38,768 nucleotides of DNA from Euryarchaeota archaeon RBG_19FT_COMBO_69_17 (GTDB lineage: Archaea; Thermoplasmatota; Thermoplasmata; RBG-16-68-12): positions 9,910 to 48,677 of the forward strand of contig MGWD01000051.1 in NCBI GenBank assembly GCA_001800825.1. The letters are read 5' to 3'. A program made the position numbers and the translations under genes. The number at the start of each line of letters is the position of its first letter. Position 1 is the first letter of the stretch. Shown in pieces: positions 6,957 through 15,152 of this stretch. The notes under the pieces were generated by a model, which made no database searches, had not been told where the DNA came from, and worked only from the letters and a program-made list of their open reading frames with translations.

Positions 6957-6972
6957 CGGACGTTTCCGTCCG
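6957..6972 (-). other. hairpin with GAAA tetraloop after the small zinc-protein gene
   Basis: On the minus strand CGGACG-GAAA-CGTCCG: six perfect G/C-rich base pairs closed by a GNRA tetraloop. It starts 21 nt after the stop of the 65-residue zinc protein and ends before the acyl-CoA dehydrogenase promoter. No T-tract follows, so it is not a standard intrinsic terminator; it may stabilise the 3' end. Confidence 0.5.
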
Positions 6973-6993
6973 CAGGTCCCGGGTCGGCTCGAT

Positions 6994-7191
6994 CTAGAAG
7001 GTGAAGTCCTGGTTCTCGGGACCGCCAGGGGACGGGTTGAGGACCCAGAGGTGCCCGCCCTGGACCACGACGATGCGCCCGCACGACCGGCACCGGAGGA
7101 ACTCCGCGTTCCGCTCGGACCCGAGGGCCTCCGTCTCCCGGTGCTCACAGACGGAGGGATCGACCCGCGACTTTCGAAGCATGACGCTCAT
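6994..7191 (-). CDS. small zinc-finger-like protein (65 aa)
   Basis: Starts MSVMLRKSRVDPSVCEHRE. Candidate zinc ligands are the CEH in PSVCEHRE and the pair C-R-S-C in FLRCRSCGRIVVV. It ends in a Pro/Gly-rich tail. I do not recognise a named family. The start at ATG 7191 is supported by a purine-rich CAGGAGAG about 6 nt upstream; ATG 7182 is an alternative, and the frame is open upstream to 7305 but with unconvincing sequence. It lies 87 bp upstream of the acyl-CoA dehydrogenase gene on the same strand. Confidence 0.6.
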   Translation of the reverse strand: MSVMLRKSRVDPSVCEHRETEALGSERNAEFLRCRSCGRIVVVQGGHLWVLNPSPGGPENQDFTF

Positions 7192-7292
7192 GCTCTGCTC
7201 TCCTGACCCATCTTGGGAACCGGTCCGGGAAGTCCCTTCCGTAAGTACGCTAGGGTCCCCTCTCCCAGGACGGAGCGACGCGGCCCCCGAAG

Positions 7293-7300
7293 CCTTAATC
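7293..7300 (+). promoter_or_regulatory. TATA-like box for the Dcd/Dut-fold gene
   Basis: CCTTAATC about 30 nt before GTG 7326, supporting the GTG start. Confidence 0.5.
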
Positions 7301-7325
7301 AGCATGGCCCGGATACGACGGGCCC

Positions 7326-7808
7326 GTGGGCGTCCTCTCCGATGCGGACATCCTCCGGTACCTCGAGAAGGGCGAGTTGGCGATCGAACCCTTCGCGGAG
7401 GCCCACCTCACCCCGAACGGCTACGACGTGTCCGTCGCGCAGGTCGCGTTGCCCGCCGCGGACGTCCGCGTGAAGGACGGGGTGGCCCGGGTCCCGCCGA
7501 TGACGCGGTTCGCGGTCGGGACGCAGGAGGTCGTCACCCTCGGCCGCCACCTCGCGGGGCAGATATGGCTCCGCACGACGTGGGCGCGACGCGGGGTCCT
7601 GTCGTCCTTCGGGATGATCGACGCGGGCTTCTCCGGCGCCCTGACGTTCGGCGCCCTCAACGCATCCCATGAGTCCCTCGAGGTGCCGATCGGGGAGCGG
7701 TTCGCCCAGGTCGTGTTCCTCACCCTTGAGTCGCCCGCGTCCGCGACGTACGAGCGGCGCTCGGGGACGTACCAGGGGCAGCGGGGCGTCACCCTGGGCC
7801 GACCCTGA
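7326..7808 (+). CDS. dCTP deaminase/dUTPase-fold protein lacking the deaminase glutamate
   Basis: 160 residues with the Dcd/Dut fold: VLSDADILRYLEKGELAIEPF at the start, TPNGYDVSV (the family NGYD/ASYD motif), LRTTWARRG where E. coli Dcd has RSSLAR, GMIDAGFSG with D99, and a C-terminal YQGQRGV. In E. coli Dcd the catalytic glutamate sits in VLEFYN; here the aligned stretch is TFGALN with G109 in its place. dUTPases also lack this glutamate and use the Asp of the IDxxF/Y-x-G motif, so dUTP hydrolysis may be the real activity. That is inference from my hand alignment. GTG start; 20-bp tail overlap with trm5. Confidence 0.8.
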   Translation: MGVLSDADILRYLEKGELAIEPFAEAHLTPNGYDVSVAQVALPAADVRVKDGVARVPPMTRFAVGTQEVVTLGRHLAGQIWLRTTWARRGVLSSFGMIDAGFSGALTFGALNASHESLEVPIGERFAQVVFLTLESPASATYERRSGTYQGQRGVTLGRP

Positions 7809-8799
7809 CGTCGAACGCGACGTGGTGCTGGCTCGGGGAGTACGCGCGGACGTCGTGGAGGCGGACCTCCTCCGCGGTCCGGCCCGATCCCTCCACGAGG
7901 TAGCGGACCTCGAGGGCCCTTGCCTCCCTCTCCGCGTCTTCTAGGATGCCGTACATGTGGACCGTCCCGTGGGGTCCGAGGGCCCCCAGGGCGTCGGGGA
8001 GGAACTCCATCGCGCGGTGGGGCAGGTCGAGGATCACGCGGTCCACGGGCCCGACGGACGCGAGGATGTCCCGCGCGTCCCCCTCCCCCACCTCCACGCG
8101 ATCGGCCCGGTTCGCGGCGACGTTCCGCCGGAGGAGGGCGACGGCCTCCGGGTTCGCGTCCGCGGCGACGACCCGGGCCGGGTCCGCCCGGCGGGCGATG
8201 AGGATCGCGTACGGGCCCACGCCCGCGAAGGGGTCCGCGACGGCTTCCCCGGGCGCCACCTGGCGGGCCACCCGCATCCGCTCCGTCCCGAGCCTCGGGC
8301 TGAAGTACGCCCGCGCGACGTCGACGTGGTACCGGAGGCCGTACTCCACGTGGACCGTCGTCGTGCGCGGCTCCCCCGCGACGACCTCGACGTCCCGGAT
8401 TCGGAGACCCCCGGAGACCCCGCGGTCCCGGGCGACGACGCGGACCTTCGGGTTCCATGCGAGGATCGCCCGGCCGATCTCCGCGCGGTGGGCCTCGAGC
8501 TCCTCGGGGATCTTGAGGACCGCGACGTCCCCGATCACGTCGAACGAGGAGGGCAGGAGGGGCCGCAGTCGGTCCGGGACCCGGACGACGTCCTTGTAGC
8601 TCCGCACGGGGACGAACGTCGCCCCGACGTCCCGCTGCTCCACTGGAAAGCCGAGGTCCACCCGCTCCCGCGCCGGGAGGAGGATCCGGTCTCCCTCCCG
8701 GAGGATCTCCGCATGCTTCAGGAGGAGCCCCCGGTCCCGCAAGGCCCGCCGGACCTCCTCCGCCCGGCCCCGCGGGACGACGACGCACCAGGCGCGCAC
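7789..8799 (-). CDS. trm5: tRNA (guanine-37-N1)-methyltransferase Trm5
   Basis: 336 residues, the length of archaeal Trm5. It methylates G37 next to the anticodon using SAM, preventing frameshifting, and is the first step towards wyosine where that occurs. Seen are the family motif YFSPRLGTERMRVA, the SAM-binding loop ADPFAGVGPYAI, acidic VVAADANPEA for the ribose, and ILDLPHRAMEFL in place of the usual NLP catalytic motif. The N-terminal 60 residues would be the D1 tRNA-elbow domain. GTG start, with a TTTCATAA box about 25 nt upstream. Divergent from the VIT-like gene. Confidence 0.92.
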   Translation of the reverse strand: MRAWCVVVPRGRAEEVRRALRDRGLLLKHAEILREGDRILLPARERVDLGFPVEQRDVGATFVPVRSYKDVVRVPDRLRPLLPSSFDVIGDVAVLKIPEELEAHRAEIGRAILAWNPKVRVVARDRGVSGGLRIRDVEVVAGEPRTTTVHVEYGLRYHVDVARAYFSPRLGTERMRVARQVAPGEAVADPFAGVGPYAILIARRADPARVVAADANPEAVALLRRNVAANRADRVEVGEGDARDILASVGPVDRVILDLPHRAMEFLPDALGALGPHGTVHMYGILEDAEREARALEVRYLVEGSGRTAEEVRLHDVRAYSPSQHHVAFDVRVGPG

Positions 8800-8820
8800 G
8801 CGGCCGCGAAGGACCCTTCG

Positions 8821-8830
8821 TTATGAAACC
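8821..8830 (-). promoter_or_regulatory. TATA-like box for trm5
   Basis: Minus strand GGTTTCATAA about 25 nt before GTG 8799. Confidence 0.4.
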
Positions 8831-8840
8831 CTTTCGAAGC

Positions 8841-8849
8841 GGATAAGGG
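8841..8849 (+). promoter_or_regulatory. TATA-like box for the VIT/CCC1-like gene
   Basis: GGATAAGGG about 33 nt before ATG 8878. The match is weak. Confidence 0.3.
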
Positions 8850-8877
8850 CCAGGCCGCGATAGGGTCCTCGAGGCCC

Positions 8878-9465
8878 ATGAGCCGACGGCGGAAGATGAT
8901 GGAGGCGCTCGGAGGAGACGTCTCCGAGCTCTTCCGCCGGTACTTCGTGAACACCCTCTTCGACTCCACGTTCGTCGTCCTCGGGATCCTCGCCGCGGCC
9001 GCCTTCGCGACGGAGCCGGACCCCGAGTTCGCCCTCGGCGCGATCCTCGCGGCGTGCCTCGCAATCGGGATCTCGACGGGGGTCAGCGTGTACGAGGCGG
9101 AGCACACGGAGGGAGAGATCCACCTGAACCGGCTCGAGCGAGCGATGCTCTCCCCCCTCCGGGACACCCGCCTCGAGCAGGGGCTCCGCCTCTCGCGGAT
9201 CGCGACGTCCCTCGTGAACTTCTCCGCGCCCCTCGTCGTCGCGGCCGTCACGGGCCTCCCAATCCTCCTCTACGAGCGGGGGGTACTCGGGGACTTCTTC
9301 CTCGCGGCGAGCGTATCGAGCGCCCTCGGCCTTGGGATCGTCTTCGCGACGGGGTACTTCCTCGGCACCCTCACGGGCCGGGGGCCATGGCGGAAGGCTG
9401 CCCGGATGACCCTCATCGCCCTCGGGACGTTCGGCGTCCTCGTTGGCATCGAGCGCCTGTTCTGA
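8878..9465 (+). CDS. VIT/CCC1-family membrane protein (TIGR00267-like)
   Basis: 195 residues with about five hydrophobic helices. The segment ISTGVSVYEAEHTEGEIHL, then LNRLERAMLSPLRDT, resembles the archaeal branch of the VIT1/CCC1 family that I know as TIGR00267. It holds a glycine/serine-rich first pore helix and a charged E/H cytoplasmic loop. Eukaryotic members export Fe2+ or Mn2+ into the vacuole; substrate here is unknown. The basic N-terminus (MSRRRK) would be cytoplasmic. 38 bp separate it from dphB. Confidence 0.75.
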   Translation: MSRRRKMMEALGGDVSELFRRYFVNTLFDSTFVVLGILAAAAFATEPDPEFALGAILAACLAIGISTGVSVYEAEHTEGEIHLNRLERAMLSPLRDTRLEQGLRLSRIATSLVNFSAPLVVAAVTGLPILLYERGVLGDFFLAASVSSALGLGIVFATGYFLGTLTGRGPWRKAARMTLIALGTFGVLVGIERLF

Positions 9466-9503
9466 GGCAACGTTCTTGCGGCGCCGCGTGCTTGCCCGCG
9501 GCG

Positions 9504-10283
9504 ATGGGGGAGCTTCGGTTCATCGGTTTGGGTCTCCACGACGAGAAGGGGATCACCATCCGGGGGCTCGAGGAGGCCCGCGCCTGCGACGTCCTCTTCG
9601 CGGAGTTCTACACGTCGGCCCTCGTCGGCATGGGCCCCCGGGGCCTCGAGGCCCTCCTGGGCAAGGAGGTCCGCGTCCTCCGGCGGGAGCAGGTCGAGGC
9701 GGGGGACGCGATCCTCGAGGCCGCCCGGGACCGGCGGGTTGCCCTCCTCGTCGCGGGGGACCCCATGGCCGCGACGACGCACGTCGACCTGCGACTGAGG
9801 GCCGCGGCTCAAGGCATCGGGACACGGATCGTCCACGGGGTCTCGATCCTCACGGCCGCCGCGGGGGCCCTCGGCCTCCAGTCGTACAAGTTCGGCCGCA
9901 CGACGACGGTCCCGTTCCCCGCCCCTGGCTTCGACCCGACGAGCCCCCTCGAGGGGATCCTCGCGAACCTCCGCGCGGGGCTCCACACCCTCGTCCTCCT
10001 CGACCTCCGGGACGACGGGACGTCTCTCGACCCGAAGGACGCCCTCCGGCGGCTCCTCGAGGCCGCGGATAGGGCCCGCGCGTACGAGCTCGGCCCGACG
10101 ACCCTGGCGTGCGTCCTGAGCCGGGTCGGGTCGCCCGACGGGAGGGCCGCTGCGGACCGGGTCGAGGACCTCCTGGAGAGGGACCTCGGGCCGCCCCTCC
10201 ACTGCCTCGTCGTCCCGGGCTCCCTCCACTTCCTCGAGAAAGAGGCCCTCGTCGCCTTCGCGGGCGCCCCTCAGGACGTCTGA
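9504..10283 (+). CDS. dphB: diphthine synthase
   Basis: 259 residues, standard length. SAM-dependent methylation of the modified histidine on elongation factor 2 in diphthamide synthesis. The tetrapyrrole-methylase fold is visible: ELRFIGLGLHDEKGITIRGLE at the start, DVLFAEFYTS, LLVAGDPMAATTHVDLRLRA with the GDP substrate/SAM loop, and RIVHGVSILTAAAGALGLQSYKFG, all characteristic of DphB. ATG 9504 gives the family N-terminus; no strong TATA box is visible. The last 13 bp overlap the convergent methyltransferase gene. Confidence 0.95.
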   Translation: MGELRFIGLGLHDEKGITIRGLEEARACDVLFAEFYTSALVGMGPRGLEALLGKEVRVLRREQVEAGDAILEAARDRRVALLVAGDPMAATTHVDLRLRAAAQGIGTRIVHGVSILTAAAGALGLQSYKFGRTTTVPFPAPGFDPTSPLEGILANLRAGLHTLVLLDLRDDGTSLDPKDALRRLLEAADRARAYELGPTTLACVLSRVGSPDGRAAADRVEDLLERDLGPPLHCLVVPGSLHFLEKEALVAFAGAPQDV

Positions 10284-11032
10284 GCCGGGGACCGCGCGAG
10301 CTCCGCGAGGCGGTCGATCCGCCAGAAGCACACGTCCACGGTCAGGGTGCGCGCGATCTCCCGCCCCGCCCACGCCTCCCGCAGGGACGCCATCGCGCGT
10401 CCGTGGATCGCCTCGGGGACCTCCCACTGGGACGAGTAGTCCCGCCGCTCGAGCTCCGCGAGGATCGCGTCCGCGGGGACGTCGTCCTGGAACGGCCCCA
10501 CGGGCATCACGAGGTCCGGCCGCAGGAGCTCGGGCAGGTCCCGCTCGTGGAGGCCTGGGGCGATCCACTCATAGCCTAGTTCCTTCGCGAGCCGGTCGTA
10601 CTCCCGCTTGATGCTCCACCTCGCATCGACCTTCTCGATGATCGTCGCGTAGCTCTCCCGCGTCACGCGGGCGATCTCGATCAGGACGTCCCGCCAGTCG
10701 GGGATCAGGTGGAGAACGTGGTTCGTCGTCGCGACGTCGAAGGAGCGCGGGGCGAAGGGGAGCCGGGCCCCGTCCGCGAAGACGACGTTCCGGAGCCCCT
10801 TCGCGAGGCCGAGGTCGACCATCTTCCGCGAGATGTCGATCCCGACGAGGTCGATCCCGCTCTTCTGGAGCGGCACCGCGAAGCGCCCCGTCCCCACGCC
10901 GACCTCGAGGACCCGCTTCCCGCGGAGCTGCTCGAGGAGTCCGTGGACGAGGCGTGCGTTGACCTTCGGGGGGATCGTGCGGGTCGCGTCGTAGATCGAG
11001 GCGACGCGGTCGAACGGGAGGCGGGCGGGCAT
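10271..11032 (-). CDS. class I SAM-dependent methyltransferase
   Basis: 253 residues. The UbiE-like core is clear: RVLEVGVGTGRFAVPL (SAM loop), LVGIDISRKMVDLG (acidic ribose contact), LPFAPRSFDVATTNHVLHLI and an FDRVASIYDATR N-terminus typical of this branch. The C-terminal 100 residues are family-variable, so the substrate cannot be assigned. ATG 11032 has a CACCTTTTTC box about 31 nt upstream; GTG 11050 would add six residues. Divergent from radA across 142 bp that hold only promoter elements as far as I can see. Confidence 0.85.
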   Translation of the reverse strand: MPARLPFDRVASIYDATRTIPPKVNARLVHGLLEQLRGKRVLEVGVGTGRFAVPLQKSGIDLVGIDISRKMVDLGLAKGLRNVVFADGARLPFAPRSFDVATTNHVLHLIPDWRDVLIEIARVTRESYATIIEKVDARWSIKREYDRLAKELGYEWIAPGLHERDLPELLRPDLVMPVGPFQDDVPADAILAELERRDYSSQWEVPEAIHGRAMASLREAWAGREIARTLTVDVCFWRIDRLAELARSPAQTS

Positions 11033-11058
11033 CCGACGTCGCGATGGCACCCCGCCCG

Positions 11059-11068
11059 AAAAAGGTGT
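11059..11068 (-). promoter_or_regulatory. TATA-like box for the methyltransferase
   Basis: Minus strand CACCTTTTTC about 31 nt before ATG 11032. Confidence 0.35.
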
Positions 11069-11133
11069 CCCACACGCACCCTTCGGTCGAACGCCTTCGT
11101 GCGTCCGATAGTTTCACCCACCCCTCCGTCTTA

Positions 11134-11143
11134 CCCTTTTAAG
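11134..11143 (+). promoter_or_regulatory. TATA box for radA
   Basis: CCCTTTTAAG about 36 nt before ATG 11175. It also touches the upstream in-frame ATG 11145, which therefore cannot be on the transcript. Confidence 0.6.
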
Positions 11144-11163
11144 CATGGCCCGGGATGAGAAGC

Positions 11164-11170
11164 GAGGTGA
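11164..11170 (+). promoter_or_regulatory. Shine-Dalgarno site that fixes the radA start
   Basis: GAGGTGA, complementary to the 3' end of archaeal 16S rRNA, four bases before ATG 11175. It selects that start over ATG 11145 and ATG 11154. Confidence 0.6.
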
Positions 11171-11174
11171 CAGG

Positions 11175-12122
11175 ATGGCCGTCTCTGCGAAAGCCATCGA
11201 CGAACTCCCCGGCGTAGGTCCCGCGACCGCGGAGAAGCTGCGGGAGGCAGGGTACACGGACCTCATGGCCCTCGCCGTGGCCTCGCCCCAGATGATCGCG
11301 GACGCCGCGGAGCTCGGGGCCAACGTCGCCCAGAAGATCATCATCGCGGCCCGCGAGGCCGTCGACGTGGGCGGGTTCGAGACCGGGGACGTGATCCTCG
11401 AGCGCCGGAAGAGCGTCGCGAAGCTTACGACCTGCTCGAAGGCCCTCGACGAACTCCTGGGTGGCGGTCTCGAGACGCAGGCGATCACGGAAATGTACGG
11501 GGAGTTTGGCAGCGGGAAAAGTCAGTTGGCCCACCAGCTCGCGGTGAACGTCACGCGATCCGAGGACGACGGAGGCCTGAACGGCGACACCGTCTGGGTC
11601 GACACGGAGCAGACGTTCCGCCCCGAGAGGATCCGTCACATGTCGGACGCCTTGGACCTCGACCCCGAGACCATCCTCAAGCGGATCCACGTCGCCCGGG
11701 CCTTCAACAGCCACCACCAGATGCTCCTCGTCGAGAAGGCGAGCGAGATCGCCAAGGACTTCCCGATCCGTCTCGTGGTCATCGACTCCCTCACGGCGCA
11801 CTTCCGGGCGGAGTACATCGGCCGCGGAGTCCTCGCGGAGCGCCAGCAGCTCCTCAACAAGCACATCCACGAGCTCATGCGCTTCGGTGACCTCCACAAC
11901 GCGGTCATCTACGTGACGAACCAGGTTCACTCGAAACCCGACGCGTTCTTCGGGGACCCGACGAGGCCCATCGGAGGCCACATCGTCGGGCACAGCGCGA
12001 CCTTCCGCGTGTACCTGCGGAAGTCGAAGGGCGGCAAGCGGATCGCCCGGCTCATCGACTCCCCGAGCCTGCCGGAGGCCGAGGCCGTCTTCAGCGTCTC
12101 CGAGGCCGGCATCCGCGACTGA
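11175..12122 (+). CDS. radA: DNA repair and recombination protein RadA
   Basis: 315 residues. Archaeal RecA/Rad51 recombinase that forms filaments on single-stranded DNA and drives strand exchange. An N-terminal helix-hairpin-helix domain ([19 protein letters not shown], to about residue 62) is followed by the ATPase core. Walker A is GEFGSGKS with K115, and Walker B is [11 protein letters not shown] with D204. The DNA-binding loop region includes [20 protein letters not shown]. No intein interrupts it. The start is set by the Shine-Dalgarno site and TATA spacing. Confidence 0.97.
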   Translation: MAVSAKAIDELPGVGPATAEKLREAGYTDLMALAVASPQMIADAAELGANVAQKIIIAAREAVDVGGFETGDVILERRKSVAKLTTCSKALDELLGGGLETQAITEMYGEFGSGKSQLAHQLAVNVTRSEDDGGLNGDTVWVDTEQTFRPERIRHMSDALDLDPETILKRIHVARAFNSHHQMLLVEKASEIAKDFPIRLVVIDSLTAHFRAEYIGRGVLAERQQLLNKHIHELMRFGDLHNAVIYVTNQVHSKPDAFFGDPTRPIGGHIVGHSATFRVYLRKSKGGKRIARLIDSPSLPEAEAVFSVSEAGIRD

Positions 12123-12184
12123 GCCCTGTCACGCGTTGTCGGGACAGCTTGAAGTAGCGTCCGGCCGTTCGGATGGACGCGTTC

Positions 12185-13270
12185 ATGCGCCCGCCCCTCC
12201 TCCTCGTCCCCGGGCCCGTGCCCCTCCATCCTGCGGTCCAGGAGGAGATGGCGAAGCCCGCCGTACCGCACTACGGGGAGGCGTTCATCCACACGTACCG
12301 AGAGACCATCGACCTCCTCCGGCACATCTGGTCTTCGCCGGACGGCCGGGTCTTCCCAATCATGGGCCCCGGGCATGCCGGGCTCGAATCGATCGCCTTC
12401 ACGTTCCTGCGGCGCGGGGACCGCGTCGTCGTCCAGGAGAACGGCTTCTTCGGCGGACGGATCGCCGAGGTCCTCCGAGCCCACGGGGTCCGGACGGACC
12501 TCGTCGCGTCCGCGTGGGGCGGGGGGCCCGACGTCGACGGGGTCCGGAAGGCCCTCCGGGAGCCTGCCAAGGCCCTCGCGGTCGTCCACAACGAGACCTC
12601 GACCGGGGTCACGAATCCGCTCGGCGAGCTCCTCGAGGCGGCCCACGACGCGGATGCGTTCGTCCTGCTGGACGCGGTGTCGTCGTTCGCGGGGATCCCG
12701 GTCCCCATCGAGCGCCTCGGAATCGACGCGGCCTTCAGTGCGTCCCAGAAATGCCTCGCGGCCCCGGCCGGCTTCTCCCCCGTCGCGATCGCGCCCGCCC
12801 TCTGGGAGTCCGCGAAGGCGCCCGACGTGGACGGCTGGTACCTCAACCTGGCCACCTGGTCCCGCTACGAGTCCGAGTGGGGGGACTGGCACCCGACGCC
12901 GACGACGGTCTCCTCGAACCTTTTCTACGCGCTCCACCGGGCCCTCCGCCTCGTGAAGGAGGAGGGGCTCGAGGCCCGCTACGGCCGGCACGCGGCCATG
13001 GCGGCCCGCGTCCGGGGCGGCCTCACGGACCTCGGCTTCCGGTTCCTCGCGCCTCCGGACCTCGCGTCGAACACGGTCGCGTGCGCGGAGCCTCCTGCGG
13101 GCGCGGACGCCGCGACCCTGATCCACAGGCTTCGGGAGGACCGCGGGATCTACGTGTCGGGCGGGCTCGGCCCGCTCCGCGGGAAGGTCGTCCGGATCGG
13201 GACGATGGGCACACAAGCGGAGCCCGAGGTCGTCGACGCCCTGCTCGATGGGGTCCAGGCCTGCCTATGA
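12185..13270 (+). CDS. class V aminotransferase (serine/alanine-glyoxylate type)
   Basis: 361 residues. PLP-dependent fold type I enzyme. It opens RPPLLLVPGPVPLHPAV, has the cofactor phosphate region IMGPGHAGLES, LLDAVSSFAGIPV with the PLP-ring Asp, and FSASQKCLAAPAG with Schiff-base lysine K189. The C-terminal IYVSGGLGPLRGKVVRIGTMG is typical of alanine-glyoxylate/serine-pyruvate aminotransferases, which fits glyoxylate or serine metabolism. ATG 12185 sits about 33 nt from a CTTGAAGTAG box; ATG 12173 would add four residues. Its end overlaps the S9 peptidase gene by 6 bp. Confidence 0.88.
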   Translation: MRPPLLLVPGPVPLHPAVQEEMAKPAVPHYGEAFIHTYRETIDLLRHIWSSPDGRVFPIMGPGHAGLESIAFTFLRRGDRVVVQENGFFGGRIAEVLRAHGVRTDLVASAWGGGPDVDGVRKALREPAKALAVVHNETSTGVTNPLGELLEAAHDADAFVLLDAVSSFAGIPVPIERLGIDAAFSASQKCLAAPAGFSPVAIAPALWESAKAPDVDGWYLNLATWSRYESEWGDWHPTPTTVSSNLFYALHRALRLVKEEGLEARYGRHAAMAARVRGGLTDLGFRFLAPPDLASNTVACAEPPAGADAATLIHRLREDRGIYVSGGLGPLRGKVVRIGTMGTQAEPEVVDALLDGVQACL

Positions 13271-15082
13271 CGTCGGGTCGGGGAGGAACCGGCCGAGCCA
13301 GGCGAGGACCGTCTCGATCTCCTTGATCTTGTTCGTCATCTTCCGGGGCCGATGGCCCTCGTCGGGGAACTCGAGGTACTCGACCGTCTTCCCCGCGGAC
13401 TTCATGTCCGCGAACATCTGCCTCGCCTCGCCGACGGGGCAGCGCGGGTCGTGCGCCCCGCCTGTGAACAGGAGGGGCGCTCGGATCTTGTCCATCGAGA
13501 AGCGCGGGGAGTAGCGGCGGAAGTGGTCGATCTCCAGGTCCACGTCGCCCATCTTCCAGCGGTCGTAGTGGCGGAGGCTCCCCCGCTCGTCCTTGCACGC
13601 GGTGAACCAGTCGAAGTACCCGACGATGCTCGCGCCGACGGCCCACAGGTCGGGAGCCTGGATCATGCAATGGGCGACGGAGTACCCGCCGTACGACACC
13701 CCGAGGATCCCGAGCCGCCCCGGCTCGCAGATCCCCTTCTTCAGGAGCCAGCGCCCGCCCGCGATGATGTCCTTCATGTCCGCCCCGCCGAGGTCCCGGT
13801 TGCTCCTGTGCCGGTACGCCCGGCCCCAGCCCGTGCTCCCCCGGTAGTTCGGGAACAGCATCGCGAACCCCTGCGCGACCATGAACTGGGTGTTCGTGTC
13901 CCATTCGTTCATGACCTGCCACTCCGGGCCGCCGTGGGGCTCCACGAGGGCCGCCCCGCGGGACCGCGACGTCTTCGGGAGGAAGAGCATCGCCGGAATC
14001 TTCCGCCCGTCGAAGCTCGTGTACGCGACGAAACGGCCCTCCGCGAACTCGTCCCGCGGGAGCTTGACCCGGGCGCAGTCGACGAGGACCTTCCTCGCCC
14101 CGCCCCGTTGGAGGAGGAGCCGCGTGGGCTGGACGGACGTCGAGTGCTGGTACAGGAGCCCCTTCCCGTCCGGGTGCCATCGGGGGTGGCTCGCGAGCCC
14201 CTTCGCGGGGGACACGACCCTGAGGCCCCGGCCCCTCGGGTCCGCCGTCTTGAGGACGACGTTCCCGTCCCGGTGCTCGAGGAAGGCGATCCGGGACCCG
14301 TCGGGGGACCACACGGGCATCGCCTTGTCCCGCGGCCCCTCGACGATCCAGCGCACGCGACGCGTCGCGATCTCCAGGACGCCGACGTCCCCGTGATCGT
14401 GAACGTTCGAGCTGAAGACGAGCTCGCGACCGTCGGGGGACCAGGGATGCGCATGGCCCCATCCCCCGCCGAACTCGTCCACAAGCTCCGCCTCCGCGTC
14501 GGGGGAGCTCACGAGGGTCTCCACGTGACCGTCGAGGTCCACGACGTGGATCCCGTCGAGGTTCCCCGTCCCCGTCTGGAACGCGATCGCGCGTCCGTCG
14601 GGGCGCCACGCGATCTCCACGACGATGTCCTCCGAGAACGTGAGCTGACGGGGCTCGCCGCCCTCCGCGTCGACGACGAAGACGTTCTCCTTGTCCTCCC
14701 AGCGGTTCGAGATGAACGCGATCCTCCGTCCATCGGGGGACCACCGCGGCGACGCGTCGTCCTTCGGGTGGTCGGTGATCCTCCGTACGGCCCCGCCCTT
14801 CGTGGGCACGACGTACACGTCCGCGTTCTCGTCCCCCTCGAAGTCCGCCTGCATCGCGATCCTCGTGCCGTCCGGCGAGAATTCCGGGTTGAGCATCGCC
14901 TCGGAGGACTTCGCGAGGGCGCGCTCGCGCCCCGTCTTGAGGTCCTTCACGTACACGGCATACTGCTCGCCCTTGTTCGCGGCGTACGCGAGGAGCCGCC
15001 CGTCCCGGGACACGTCGAAGTTCTCGAGCTCCCAGATCTTCCGTCGATAGCGCGCGGGGCTGAACGTCACCTTCCGAGGCAT
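13265..15082 (-). CDS. S9 family peptidase (acylaminoacyl-peptidase type)
   Basis: 605 residues. An N-terminal beta-propeller is built from repeated SPDG-type blades (EFSPDGTRIAM, RWSPDGRRIAFIS, WRPDGRAIAFQ, PVWSPDGSRIAFL). The C-terminal alpha/beta-hydrolase holds the triad S463 (GVSYGGYS), D545 (GGAHDPRCPV) and H577 (PDEGHRP), with oxyanion-hole region EPHGGPEW. This is the S9C-like architecture that cleaves short or acylated peptides. No signal peptide, so cytosolic. ATG 15082 is downstream of a GGCTTTATCC box; ATG 15127 is upstream of it. Divergent from the Nudix gene. Confidence 0.92.
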   Translation of the reverse strand: MPRKVTFSPARYRRKIWELENFDVSRDGRLLAYAANKGEQYAVYVKDLKTGRERALAKSSEAMLNPEFSPDGTRIAMQADFEGDENADVYVVPTKGGAVRRITDHPKDDASPRWSPDGRRIAFISNRWEDKENVFVVDAEGGEPRQLTFSEDIVVEIAWRPDGRAIAFQTGTGNLDGIHVVDLDGHVETLVSSPDAEAELVDEFGGGWGHAHPWSPDGRELVFSSNVHDHGDVGVLEIATRRVRWIVEGPRDKAMPVWSPDGSRIAFLEHRDGNVVLKTADPRGRGLRVVSPAKGLASHPRWHPDGKGLLYQHSTSVQPTRLLLQRGGARKVLVDCARVKLPRDEFAEGRFVAYTSFDGRKIPAMLFLPKTSRSRGAALVEPHGGPEWQVMNEWDTNTQFMVAQGFAMLFPNYRGSTGWGRAYRHRSNRDLGGADMKDIIAGGRWLLKKGICEPGRLGILGVSYGGYSVAHCMIQAPDLWAVGASIVGYFDWFTACKDERGSLRHYDRWKMGDVDLEIDHFRRYSPRFSMDKIRAPLLFTGGAHDPRCPVGEARQMFADMKSAGKTVEYLEFPDEGHRPRKMTNKIKEIETVLAWLGRFLPDPTS

Positions 15083-15114
15083 GGACCGCACCGGCGCGCG
15101 CGGGAACGCGAGGA

Positions 15115-15125
15115 GGGATAAAGCC
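15115..15125. promoter_or_regulatory. A/T core shared by the S9 peptidase and Nudix divergent promoters
   Basis: GGGATAAAGCC on the plus strand is 33 nt before the Nudix ATG 15153. Its complement GGCTTTATCCC is 38 nt before the peptidase ATG 15082. It is the only A/T patch between the two genes, so both probably use it. Confidence 0.45.
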
Positions 15126-15152
15126 ATGTCCCCCGCGTTCGTACCGGCTCCC

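Noticed and set aside
11145-11174. Upstream ATGs as radA start
   Set aside because: ATG 11145 abuts the TATA box and would precede the transcription start; the GAGGTGA site points to ATG 11175.
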